A stretch of DNA of 64,000 nt. It comes from Bacteroidota bacterium (GTDB lineage Bacteria; Bacteroidota; Bacteroidia; Cytophagales; Cyclobacteriaceae). Position numbers and translations under genes: made by a program. Numbering within the stretch: position 1 is the first letter of the stretch; the number at the start of each line of letters is the position of its first letter. Below, piece by piece: positions 8,523-16,836 of this stretch. The notes beneath the pieces were generated by a model that saw nothing but the letters and a program-made list of their open reading frames with translations, made no database searches and was not told the origin of the DNA. The DNA lies in contig JAFDYT010000002.1 in the NCBI GenBank assembly GCA_018266055.1, forward strand, positions 410,373 to 474,372, in the 5' to 3' direction.

Positions 8523-9335
8523 CTACTTGGAGATACGTTCGATCAAATTATGGGTGATACCAGATGAAGAGAAGCCACCGTCGTGCATCAGATTTTGCAT
8601 GGTCACCATCCGCGTAAAGTCAGAGAACATTACTACGATGTAATTCGCGCAATCTTCGGCCGAAGCATTGCCCAGCGGCGACATCAGGTCGGCGTAGTCG
8701 TAAAAGGCATCAAAGCCCGAGATTCCTGCACCGGCCGTGGTTTTTGTTGGCGACTGAGAGATGGTATTTACCCGCACTTTCTTTTTCTCGCCGTAGCGCT
8801 GTCCATAACTACGCGCGATAGACTCAAGCATAGCCTTGGCTTGCGCCATATCGGTATAGTCAGGATAAGCCCGCTGTGCAGCGATGTAGCTAAGGCCAAC
8901 CACCGAGGCATACTCATTCAGGGCATCTTGTTTTTCACAGGTTTGCAATATCTTATGAAATGAAAGGGCCGAAATATCGAGGGTTTTCAAATACCATTCG
9001 TAGTTCATGTCGCCATACTCTTTTCCTTTGCGGATGTTGGGGCTCATGCCGATAGAATGAAGCACAAAATCGAGTTTACCACCCAGCAATTCCTGCGACT
9101 TGGTAAAAAGATTGGCCAGGTCTTGTTCTGAGGTTGCATCGGCGGGGATTACTTCAGTGCCGCACGCTTTTGCAAGTTCGTTGATTTTGCCCATTCGCAT
9201 AGCAATAGGCGCATTAGTCAAGGTAAAAGTGCCACCTTCTTCGTGTACTTTCAATGCGGTTTTCCAGGCGATGGAGTTTTCATCCAACGCTCCGAAGATG
9301 ATTCCTTTCTTTCCTTTTAATAAGTTATTGGCCAT
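8523..9335 (-). CDS. fabI: Enoyl-[acyl-carrier-protein] reductase (NADH)
   Basis: Catalyses the last reductive step of each type II fatty acid elongation cycle, reducing trans-2-enoyl-ACP; FabI enzymes are the targets of triclosan and isoniazid-type drugs. The start is the ATG at 9335 (MANNLLKGKKGIIFGALDENSIAW); a longer reading to 9434 adds 33 residues with no family match. The 270-residue enzyme has the FabI Rossmann glycine motif GALDENSIAW, the active-site Tyr150, and the Tyr160-x6-Lys167 signature (YTDMAQAK), equivalent to Tyr146, Tyr156 and Lys163 in E. coli. The SxTKTxAxxGIxGF substrate-loop motif is also visible. It is followed by ispE on the same strand. Confidence 0.95.
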   Translation of the reverse strand: MANNLLKGKKGIIFGALDENSIAWKTALKVHEEGGTFTLTNAPIAMRMGKINELAKACGTEVIPADATSEQDLANLFTKSQELLGGKLDFVLHSIGMSPNIRKGKEYGDMNYEWYLKTLDISALSFHKILQTCEKQDALNEYASVVGLSYIAAQRAYPDYTDMAQAKAMLESIARSYGQRYGEKKKVRVNTISQSPTKTTAGAGISGFDAFYDYADLMSPLGNASAEDCANYIVVMFSDFTRMVTMQNLMHDGGFSSSGITHNLIERISK

Positions 9336-9635
9336 GACGAATGGGTTTATTTTGATTTTGCAATAATACAAAATCTGGTCATGGTTATTGATTTCTTCTC
9401 CGGGTCTGGTCCAAAAAATCCTCATGATGAGCACGTGCGAGGCGAGGTAAAACAGAGGGCAAAGCAGACAATTTCAAGCAATTAGATAAAAAATTCGCCA
9501 GGCAGGCAGAAACACAGCGCTGCGGATGTAGAAAAAGCTCATTTTATGCCTTTATTTATCCGAATTTATCAGCTGGGTTTTTCCTCAATCGAAAGATTCT
9601 ATTAATTTTAACCATCCAAAAAAAACCAAACCTCT
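9336..9635. other. Non-coding divergent intergenic region (300 bases)
   Basis: Separates fabI (minus) from a membrane protein gene (plus). On the fabI side the minus strand has TATTATTG about 40 bases before the ATG, one mismatch from the -7 consensus. On the other side TAATTTTA at about 9601-9608 is also one mismatch away. Neither has a good -33 TTG. No hairpin, RNA gene or credible reading frame was recognised. Confidence 0.4.
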
Positions 9636-10379
9636 ATGGAAATCGAATCAGCCTTTGTACTTGAATGGGATCGCTACATGGAATTAGGGGCGATAGCGTG
9701 CGTTGTCATAGCTGTCCTTATTCTGCTTTACCACGAATTCAAAGTCATGCAAATCAAGGATTATAAAGAAAAATACGACTACGTAAATCTAAACGAAGTC
9801 AGGTTTTTCTGGTACGCCGTGTTGACTGTAGTTGTAGCCATTGGCTTTTTTGCTAATTCGGTTGCTACCGAAAAAATTTATTCGCACGGTATCTTGTGGT
9901 TCTACGTGCGGTTGTTTATCACGGCCAGCTTCGTGGTGATCGGGTACTTTGTGTTTTACAGCATGGTACGGATTTACTATCCCCGCTCCGTTGAAAAACG
10001 CCTGGTGAAACTGCGCAACAAGCCACGTGTTTCGCCGGCCGGAAACGAAATGCGCAAGCTTACCGAAGACGAGGAAGATGCTCATCTCGATGCCCAGCAA
10101 ATCGCGGAAGAAGCCAGCGCTATCCACTCAGTAGATTATGACGTATGGTTGGACGAAAAGACGGGCTACAAGAAAATTGAAAAATACCAAAGCTACCTCC
10201 ACGCGGAACAGTGCCCAGAGTGTGGATTCTTTACGTTCAAAATAACCAAAGAAGAAGTAGCTGAGAAGCCGACGCAAACCCAGCCGGGAATTTTACTGAA
10301 ACATTATCAGTGCGATTATTGCAATCACCGCGAAGCGCGTGAAACCAAACTTTCAGCCTTGGGAAACAATGTTGCCTAA
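9636..10379 (+). CDS. Membrane protein of unknown function with C-terminal zinc ribbon
   Basis: Not recognised as a named family. The 247-residue protein has three probable membrane segments (about residues 16-31, 58-74 and 88-107), then a cytoplasmic charged region (about 110-185). A C-terminal zinc-ribbon-like module has two CxxC knuckles, CPEC near residue 194 and CDYC near residue 230, with HYQ and NHRE around the second. The layout suggests a membrane-anchored metal-binding or nucleic-acid/protein-binding adaptor, but nothing identifies a partner. It is transcribed alone, with an intergenic region upstream and a strong intrinsic terminator 18 bases after the stop. Confidence 0.75.
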   Translation: MEIESAFVLEWDRYMELGAIACVVIAVLILLYHEFKVMQIKDYKEKYDYVNLNEVRFFWYAVLTVVVAIGFFANSVATEKIYSHGILWFYVRLFITASFVVIGYFVFYSMVRIYYPRSVEKRLVKLRNKPRVSPAGNEMRKLTEDEEDAHLDAQQIAEEASAIHSVDYDVWLDEKTGYKKIEKYQSYLHAEQCPECGFFTFKITKEEVAEKPTQTQPGILLKHYQCDYCNHREARETKLSALGNNVA

Positions 10380-10396
10380 TTCTTAAAAAATTGTGA

Positions 10397-10427
10397 AAGC
10401 CCCATTTCAAAAAAATGGGGCTTTTTT
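10397..10427 (+). terminator. Rho-independent terminator
   Basis: The arm AAAGCCCCATTT (from 10397) pairs with AAATGGGGCTTT, around a short A-rich loop, and is followed by a run of T. It ends the zinc-ribbon membrane gene just before murI. Confidence 0.9.
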
Positions 10428-10433
10428 ATTTTC

Positions 10434-10441
10434 TATCTTTT
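10434..10441 (+). promoter_or_regulatory. Possible -7 element for murI, directly after the terminator
   Basis: TATCTTTT followed by G is one base from TAnnTTTG. It lies 7 bases past the terminator U-run and 9 bases before the murI TTG, so the murI transcript would be leaderless or nearly so. The -33 position falls inside the terminator hairpin and is not a TTG. Confidence 0.3.
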
Positions 10442-10449
10442 GACTGACC

Positions 10450-11262
10450 TTGAATAAAACTTCTGAAAGCCCAATCGGTATTTTTGACAGCGGAATAGGC
10501 GGACTTACCGTAGCCAACGCCATTCGCGAGGTAATGCCCCACGAACATATTGTTTATTTTGGCGATACGGCCCATCTTCCTTACGGCGATAAATCGGAGG
10601 CAGCCATTCAGGCTTATTCGGTAAAAATTGCCAATGTGTTGCTGGAGAAGGGCTGTAAGGTAATCGTCATCGCCTGCCACTCCGCCAGCTCTGCATCGTA
10701 CGAATTGCTGAAGGAATATGTGCATCAGGAGGCGCACGTGCTCAATGTGATCGATCCTATGATCGACTATGTGGGCCAACACCTGGCCGGATCCACGGTG
10801 GGCGTGATTGGCACCAAACGTACCATCCAATCCGACATTTATTCAAAAAAAATCAAAGCGCAGCAAAAAGGCATTTCCTTGCGCAGCCTGGCCACGCCAC
10901 TGCTTGCTCCTATGATTGAAGAAGGTTTTTTTGACAACCAGATTAGCCGAGAGATTATCGCGCAATACCTTTCGGACCCGCAGCTCGGCGATCTCGACGC
11001 ATTGATCCTGGCGTGTACACATTACCCTTTGATAAAGAAAGAGATTGCCGAGTATTATCACGGCAAGACACAGATCCTTGACTCCTCGATGGTGGCAGCC
11101 GAAAGTCTTCGTAATTATCTGGCCGCTCAAGGCTTCCTCAACAAGGAGTGTACACCCACCAGTCATTTTTACGTGTCAGACTATACCGAGTCATTTGAGG
11201 CCTCCACCCGACTTTTCTTCGGCGAGAACGTAAAGCTTGAGAGCCATCGCCTTTGGAATTAA
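10450..11262 (+). CDS. murI: Glutamate racemase
   Basis: Interconverts L- and D-glutamate and supplies D-Glu for peptidoglycan. The 270-residue protein shows IGIFDSGIGGLTV (Asp13-Ser14), the first catalytic Cys76 in the IACHSAS motif, and the second catalytic Cys in LACTHYPL near residue 185. The usual motif around the first cysteine is CNTAS; here Asn-Thr is replaced by His-Ser, a substitution at the substrate-contacting position worth noting. The start is TTG at 10450: an in-frame stop lies three codons upstream, and a later start would remove the IFDSG motif. It is flanked upstream by the neighbour's terminator, so it needs its own promoter. Confidence 0.93.
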   Translation: MNKTSESPIGIFDSGIGGLTVANAIREVMPHEHIVYFGDTAHLPYGDKSEAAIQAYSVKIANVLLEKGCKVIVIACHSASSASYELLKEYVHQEAHVLNVIDPMIDYVGQHLAGSTVGVIGTKRTIQSDIYSKKIKAQQKGISLRSLATPLLAPMIEEGFFDNQISREIIAQYLSDPQLGDLDALILACTHYPLIKKEIAEYYHGKTQILDSSMVAAESLRNYLAAQGFLNKECTPTSHFYVSDYTESFEASTRLFFGENVKLESHRLWN

Positions 11263-11407
11263 GCCACTGGAACAAAACCAGTTGCATGTATGGTATTTGC
11301 TGATTAGCTACGATTTAAACTGACCGATTGATAGTAATTTTAGGTTTCAGATGACTTGATTTTGGTCATGTAGATTATTTTGTGCATTTTGAAATCCCTG
11401 TAAGCTG

Positions 11408-13426
11408 ATGAAACAACTATTTTCCTTCCTGCTTTTTTCTTTCTTCGTTTCAGTAAGTCTGGCACAAAACTCCATCGAAAGCCTTGAAAGCAAGCTTAAT
11501 GGCAATCTCACTGACTCTGCCAGAATAAAGCTATTGGTCACGCTTTCGAAGGAGTATCAGTATTCCAATCTCAAGAAATCATTTGAATATGCCGAGAAGG
11601 CGATCTCGATTGCCGACACTAAAAACCTGCTTTGGGCCAAGGCGCTTACTTACCACAACATTGCGACCTTCCACAGTATCAGCGGCGATTTCAGTTCGTC
11701 GGCAAAGTACAACGACCTTTCCCTTTCCATAAATTTTCAATTGAAGGACACCGTTGCCATGGCCAAGGATTACAATAACCTGGGCCAGGATTACGCCTCT
11801 TTTGGCAAATACGACGAGGCCTATTTTTACTACACTCAAAGCTACCGACTTGCCAGTGAAAAGAAAGATTCTCTTTCGCTGGCGATTGCCCTCCACAATA
11901 TGGCTGCGGTGTTTAAGGAATTAGGTCAGTTTCAAAGAGCCTTAGATTACCTGAAACTATCGCAGCGCTACAGCGACGCCATTCACGACTACGAAGGCAA
12001 AGCCTATAACTACGATGAAATCGGAGACATCTACCTGCGCAAGGAGGTGTATGATTCAGCGCTCAACGCATTGCATTATTCGTTGAAAACTTCGCGGTCG
12101 CTAAAGATGAAATTCAATGATCTTTTGCCCGCTACTATGATCAAGATTGCCAAGACTTACCTTGCGTTAAAAGACAATCCTCATGCCCTGGCCTATTACG
12201 ACACCGCCTATTCGTTGTATCAAAAAATAGATAATGAATTTGGACAAGCACAGGTAGAACTTGGCCGTGGTATTGTGTACCTGAAAGAAAAGAAATTCGA
12301 TCAAGCGTTGAAGCTATTTGAAAGCAGCGCCACCATCGCGCACGAAACCAACTCGTGGTCGCTTGAAATTGAATGCTATGAAAAGCTGGCCAAGCTTTAC
12401 GAAGAGCTCGGCGACTTTAAAAAATCACTGGGGTATTATAAACAATACAAAGAACTTGAAGACAGCCTTTTCAGTCAGGGCATGCAAGCCAAACTGTTGC
12501 AAGACCAGTTGAGGTTTGAAACTGCTTCGAAGGAAGACCAGATTAAAGCGCTCACCAAATTGGAAGAATCGCGAAAGAGCGAACTGAAAAAGCAGGAAAT
12601 GGTGCGCAACATTCTGGTGGTGGTGGTGGCGCTGACGGTAATCCTTTTATTCAGCATTTACCGCAGTGGCCAGCGACGGATCAGGATTAACAAGCTCTTG
12701 CTCGACCATCAGGAAGAAGTGAAAAGACGAAGTCAGGAACTGGAGCAACTCAATCAGGTGAAAGACAAATTCTTCTCGATCATTTCACACGATTTGCGTT
12801 CACCCATCAATGCGCTTTCGGCCATTCTGGATATGATGGACAACAATCAAATCAAGCCGGAAGAGTTTTCTAAACTGAACAAAGAACTGCGCGCGCAATT
12901 CAATCATACCAAGACACTGATCAACAACCTGCTCGACTGGGCGCTGTTGCAGATGGACAAGCTCAAAATCCAGCAGGAAAAAATCGACCTCAAGCAACTG
13001 GTCGAAGAAAATTTTAAACTCCTTGGTTCACTTCACATGAAGGAAATGGTGATGATCAACCGCATTCCTTCGGACACAATTTGTATCGGCGACCTTAACA
13101 TTGTGAACCTGGTATTGCGCAACCTAATCCTCAACAGTCTCAAGTTTACAGAAGAAGGCGGCTCGATCGAGGCATCGGCAAAAGTAGATGATAATGAAAT
13201 TGTTGTGGCGATCAAAGACAGCGGCATCGGTATCAAGCCCGAAGTACAACGCATGATCTTTGAGAAAACTTCGGGCTATAGCACCCGCGGCACCGCCAAC
13301 GAAAAAGGAACGGGCCTGGGCCTTATTCTTTGCAAAGAGTTTGTAGAAAAAAATGGAGGCCGCATTTGGCTGGAAAGCGAACTCGGCAAAGGAAGTACTT
13401 TCTACTTCACCATCAAGCGGTCTTGA
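11408..13426 (+). CDS. TPR-repeat sensor histidine kinase
   Basis: A 672-residue membrane sensor kinase. A signal peptide (about residues 1-19, ending SLAQ) leads to a periplasmic array of about six or seven tetratricopeptide repeats (about 30-370). A coiled coil (about 370-398) precedes one membrane segment (about 399-418) and a second coiled coil. The kinase follows: HisKA with the H-box SIISHDLRSPIN (about 457-468), and HATPase_c with the N-box NLILNSLKF, DSGIGI and GTGLGLIL. There is no receiver domain and no response regulator gene beside it, so it is an orphan sensor. Periplasmic TPRs suggest that it senses a protein or envelope state. Its stop codon abuts the stop of the convergent ferredoxin gene exactly. 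Confidence 0.92.
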   Translation: MKQLFSFLLFSFFVSVSLAQNSIESLESKLNGNLTDSARIKLLVTLSKEYQYSNLKKSFEYAEKAISIADTKNLLWAKALTYHNIATFHSISGDFSSSAKYNDLSLSINFQLKDTVAMAKDYNNLGQDYASFGKYDEAYFYYTQSYRLASEKKDSLSLAIALHNMAAVFKELGQFQRALDYLKLSQRYSDAIHDYEGKAYNYDEIGDIYLRKEVYDSALNALHYSLKTSRSLKMKFNDLLPATMIKIAKTYLALKDNPHALAYYDTAYSLYQKIDNEFGQAQVELGRGIVYLKEKKFDQALKLFESSATIAHETNSWSLEIECYEKLAKLYEELGDFKKSLGYYKQYKELEDSLFSQGMQAKLLQDQLRFETASKEDQIKALTKLEESRKSELKKQEMVRNILVVVVALTVILLFSIYRSGQRRIRINKLLLDHQEEVKRRSQELEQLNQVKDKFFSIISHDLRSPINALSAILDMMDNNQIKPEEFSKLNKELRAQFNHTKTLINNLLDWALLQMDKLKIQQEKIDLKQLVEENFKLLGSLHMKEMVMINRIPSDTICIGDLNIVNLVLRNLILNSLKFTEEGGSIEASAKVDDNEIVVAIKDSGIGIKPEVQRMIFEKTSGYSTRGTANEKGTGLGLILCKEFVEKNGGRIWLESELGKGSTFYFTIKRS

Positions 13427-13744
13427 TTACGGCGCCAAGCGCAACACAATTCCTTCTATTTCTTCAGTGATTCTGATCTGGCAGCCAAGCCGGCTATTCT
13501 CTTTCACATGAAAAGCCTGATCAAGCATGGCCAGTTCTGCATCGCTTTGTTCGGGCAGCGGCGTGTCGGACTCCAGATAGCATTGGCATGAAGCGCACAA
13601 GGCCATGCCGCCGCACGTTCCTTCTACCGGCAATTCATACGCCTTGCAGACTTCCATGATATTCATGTTCATGTCGGTGGGCGCTTCGAGGTGATGCGCT
13701 ACGTTTTCCCGATCAATAATAGTTACGTGAATAGCTTCTTTCAT
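13427..13744 (-). CDS. [2Fe-2S] ferredoxin, adrenodoxin type
   Basis: A 105-residue electron carrier with the vertebrate/bacterial adrenodoxin-type cysteine pattern: Cys44, Cys50 and Cys53 in TCGGMALCASCQC, then a fourth Cys near 88 (RLGCQI). Another Cys (QCY) lies near the cluster loop. It follows a TrxB-like ferredoxin reductase with a 10-base gap, so the pair probably forms an NADPH-to-ferredoxin electron chain. The final acceptor is not in the window. Confidence 0.92.
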   Translation of the reverse strand: MKEAIHVTIIDRENVAHHLEAPTDMNMNIMEVCKAYELPVEGTCGGMALCASCQCYLESDTPLPEQSDAELAMLDQAFHVKENSRLGCQIRITEEIEGIVLRLAP

Positions 13745-13754
13745 TCTTTTCTCC

Positions 13755-14771
13755 TCAGAATCCTGTCACTCCATTTACAGTAGTGTATTTCAATACATTC
13801 TTTTTGTTAGGGAATATGCGCGCGAAGGCCGACTGTACCGCGAGCGTACCTTCGTGGAAACCACACAAAATCAATTTTAGTTTTCCCGGATAGGTGTTGA
13901 TATCGCCAACCGCATAAACTCCTTTGCGGTTGGTTGAATAATCGAAGGTGTCAACTTTAACGGCATTCTTGTCAAGCTCCAGGCCCCAGTTGGCAATCGG
14001 ACCAAGACTCGGCGTCAGACCAAAGAGCGGGATGAAATGATCCGTCTCTTTTACGATGTCGCCCAGGGTAGCATGTTTGATTACGACAGATCCGACGCGA
14101 CCTTCGGCATTGGGGTTGATGCCCACTACTTCGGCTTCGGTAATCAGGTTAATCTTTCCGGCGCCAGCCATGTCCATCACTTTCTGTACCGAGTCAAGGT
14201 GACCACGGAACGAAGTGCGGCGATGCACCAGCACCAACTCGCTTACAATCTTATTTTCGATAAGGTAAATTGTCCAGTCGAGCGCGGAGTCACCACCTCC
14301 GGAAACGACTACTCTTTTTCCACGATAAAACTCCGGGTCGCGGATAATGTATTCTACTCCTTTGTCTTCAAATTTTTCGAGGTTGTCAATCGGCGGCTTT
14401 CGCGGCTCAAAAACACCTAGCCCTCCGGCGATGATCACCACCGGAGACTTGTGCTGCGTGCCCTTATTGGTGGTGACAATATATTTTCCATCGTCAGTTT
14501 CATCCAAGCTTACCGCCGATTCGCCCAGCGTGAAGCCTGGCTTAAAGACGCCGCCCTGCTCCATGAGCCGGTCTACCAGTTCACCGGCGTTGATGGTCGG
14601 GTATCCGGGAATATCATAGATCGGTTTTTTAGGATAGATTTCGGCGAGTTGTCCGCCGGGTATAGGCAAAGAGTCAATCAAATGGCAGCGCAATTTCAGC
14701 AGACCAGCCTCAAACACGGTAAATAAGCCAACAGGACCCGCTCCAATGATGACAATGTCAGTTTCGATCAT
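13755..14771 (-). CDS. TrxB-like ferredoxin-NADP(+) reductase
   Basis: An FAD- and NADPH-binding oxidoreductase of about 338 residues. The start is the ATG at 14771 (MIETDIVIIGAGPVGLFT); a reading to 14822 adds 17 residues without family support. FAD motif GAGPVG (about residues 10-15), NADP motif VVSGGGDSALDW (about 156) and a C-terminal AVGDI FAD motif are present. The CxxC redox pair of thioredoxin reductases is absent, which fits the thioredoxin-reductase-like ferredoxin reductases. The ferredoxin gene follows 10 bases downstream, supporting this reading. Confidence 0.9.
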   Translation of the reverse strand: MIETDIVIIGAGPVGLFTVFEAGLLKLRCHLIDSLPIPGGQLAEIYPKKPIYDIPGYPTINAGELVDRLMEQGGVFKPGFTLGESAVSLDETDDGKYIVTTNKGTQHKSPVVIIAGGLGVFEPRKPPIDNLEKFEDKGVEYIIRDPEFYRGKRVVVSGGGDSALDWTIYLIENKIVSELVLVHRRTSFRGHLDSVQKVMDMAGAGKINLITEAEVVGINPNAEGRVGSVVIKHATLGDIVKETDHFIPLFGLTPSLGPIANWGLELDKNAVKVDTFDYSTNRKGVYAVGDINTYPGKLKLILCGFHEGTLAVQSAFARIFPNKKNVLKYTTVNGVTGF

Positions 14772-14838
14772 AGTGAAAATTTTGGCGAAAATAAATAATT
14801 CCCTCCTGATAAACTGTGACACTTGTTACACAAGAATC

Positions 14839-14868
14839 TTGAAGAGTGAATTAATCGGTTTACCTTTG
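14839..14868 (+). promoter_or_regulatory. Consensus Bacteroidota promoter for the amidophosphoribosyltransferase gene
   Basis: TTG at 14839-14841, exactly 19 bases, then TACCTTTG at 14861-14868: a full match to TTG-N19-TAnnTTTG. Transcription would begin near 14875, giving a leader of about 75 nt. Confidence 0.85.
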
Positions 14869-14949
14869 TGTTGTAAGCGTCAATGGGCATTTGCTGACTA
14901 ATACATTTCGATTGTTAATCACCCTTGCCCGGACGATAACCCCTGATCC

Positions 14950-16827
14950 ATGAGCGACAACATTCTTCACGAATGCGGCATTGCCCTCATCCGTTTGCGA
15001 AAGCCGCTTTCGCATTACATCGAAAAATATGGCTCTACCTATGCCATGAACAAGATGTATATTCTGATGGAAAAACAGCACAACCGGGGGCAAGACGGCG
15101 CGGGTATCGCCAACATAAAAATCGATCAGAAACCCGGATTCAGGTTCTTCAGCCGGTATCGCTCCATCAAAGCCCAGCCAGTAGCTCATTTGTTTAAGAA
15201 AATCGCTAAAAAATATAAAAAGGCTCAAAAAGAAGGTAAGGACAAATTCCATAACGAGCAATGGCTGAAGGAAAAACTCGCTTTTTCAGGAGAGGTATGG
15301 TTAGGCCATCTGCGCTACGGCACCCACGGGATGAACAGCATTGAAAACGTTCATCCCTTTTTGCGTCAAAACAACTGGCGCAGCCGCAACCTGGTCATGG
15401 CCGGCAATTTTAACATGACGAACGTGGACGACCTGTTTGACGTGCTCGTCGATCTGGGGCAGCACCCAAAGGAAAAAGTAGACACAGTCACCGTCATGGA
15501 AAAGATCGGCCATTTTCTTGATGAAGAAGTGCAACGACTTTTTGAGAAATACAAAGACCAGTTTACCAACAAAGAAGTATCCGACATTATTGAAACAGAG
15601 CTTGACCTTCAGCGCGTGTTGAAGCGAGCCTGTAAAGATTTCGACGGCGGCTACACTATGGCGGGTATGACCGGCTCAGGATCCGCCTTTGTGGTTCGTG
15701 ATCCGTCGGGCATTCGGCCGGCGTATTATTACGCCAACGATGAAATTGTAGTCGTTGCCTCAGAAAAACCTGCTATAAAAACAGCCTTCAATGTCGATTA
15801 CGATCAGATTGAAGAGATTCAGCCTGGCCACGCTGTGATTGTTAATAAGAATGGCGATTATCATCACCTGCCAATATTACCTCCGCTGGAAAAGACATCG
15901 TGTAGCTTTGAGCGTATTTATTTTTCCAGAGGAACCGATCCGGAAATCTACCGCGAGCGAAAACAACTCGGTCGCTTGCTTGTGCCTCAGGTACTCAAGT
16001 CTATCAATTTCGATTTAAAGAATACCGTATTCTCTTACATTCCCAACACAGCAGAGACTGCCTTCCTCGGATTGATGGAAGGGATTCAGGATTTTCTCAT
16101 CAGCAAACAGAAAGACATTATCCTTGATGGAAAACCTTCGGTGGATTCCCTCGATGAGATTCTCTCCTTCCGTCCGCGCATGGAGAAGATTGTGATCAAG
16201 GATGTGAAGCTTCGCACCTTCATTACCGACGATCATCACCGCGACGAGATGGTAGCTCACGTGTACGACACGACCTACGAAGTAGTGAACAAAGGCAAGG
16301 ACACGCTGGTGGTTATCGACGATTCAATTGTTCGGGGAACAACGCTGGAGAAAAGCATTCTCAAAATGCTCGACCGGCTCAACCCCAAGAAAATTGTGGT
16401 CGTTTCATCCGCGCCTCAGATTCGATTCCCCGACTGCTATGGAATCGACATGAGTAAAATGGGCGACTTCGTTGCGTTCTGCGCTATGATTCAGTTGATC
16501 AAGGATCAAGGCAAAGACTATTTGCTGGGCGAAGTGTATGAACAATGTCGCTCGCGAAACGAAGGCGATGAAAATTTTGTGAAGAAACTCTACAAGCTCT
16601 TTACACCGGAAGAAATCTCTGATAAAATTGCAGACATCGTGAGGCCCGAGGGCATGAAGGCTGAATTGCAGGTGGTGTTTCAGACGATTGAGAACCTGCA
16701 CAAGGCTATCCCTGCGCACAAAGGCGATTGGTATTTTACAGGCAACTTCCCCACGCCGGGCGGCATGAAGGTGGCCAACAAGTCGTTCATGAATTATATG
16801 GACGGAAAATTAGTGCGGGCGTATTAA
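14950..16827 (+). CDS. purF: Amidophosphoribosyltransferase, long form
   Basis: Enzymes of this family make phosphoribosylamine from PRPP and glutamine, the first committed purine step. The N-terminus MSDNILHECGIAL carries an Ntn-hydrolase Cys9 after a short propeptide, as in Bacillus-type PurF. The glutaminase domain spans about residues 9-330 with HNRGQDGAGIA and GHLRYGTHG. The phosphoribosyltransferase domain has the PRPP-binding signature VVIDDSIVRGTT (about 455). At 625 residues it is some 120-150 longer than standard PurF, with extra charged segments around 90-120 and at the C-terminus. Such long forms occur in Bacteroidota, often beside a second, normal purF; whether this one is the biosynthetic enzyme is not certain. 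It has its own strong promoter. Confidence 0.88.
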   Translation: MSDNILHECGIALIRLRKPLSHYIEKYGSTYAMNKMYILMEKQHNRGQDGAGIANIKIDQKPGFRFFSRYRSIKAQPVAHLFKKIAKKYKKAQKEGKDKFHNEQWLKEKLAFSGEVWLGHLRYGTHGMNSIENVHPFLRQNNWRSRNLVMAGNFNMTNVDDLFDVLVDLGQHPKEKVDTVTVMEKIGHFLDEEVQRLFEKYKDQFTNKEVSDIIETELDLQRVLKRACKDFDGGYTMAGMTGSGSAFVVRDPSGIRPAYYYANDEIVVVASEKPAIKTAFNVDYDQIEEIQPGHAVIVNKNGDYHHLPILPPLEKTSCSFERIYFSRGTDPEIYRERKQLGRLLVPQVLKSINFDLKNTVFSYIPNTAETAFLGLMEGIQDFLISKQKDIILDGKPSVDSLDEILSFRPRMEKIVIKDVKLRTFITDDHHRDEMVAHVYDTTYEVVNKGKDTLVVIDDSIVRGTTLEKSILKMLDRLNPKKIVVVSSAPQIRFPDCYGIDMSKMGDFVAFCAMIQLIKDQGKDYLLGEVYEQCRSRNEGDENFVKKLYKLFTPEEISDKIADIVRPEGMKAELQVVFQTIENLHKAIPAHKGDWYFTGNFPTPGGMKVANKSFMNYMDGKLVRAY

Positions 16828-16836
16828 CACCAGATC

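Noticed and set aside
9336-9434. 33-residue N-terminal extension of fabI
   Set aside because: No FabI homology; the ATG at 9335 gives the standard start.
11263-11290. Terminator-like repeat after murI
   Set aside because: ACTGG and CCAGT form only a 5-bp stem and no T-run follows.
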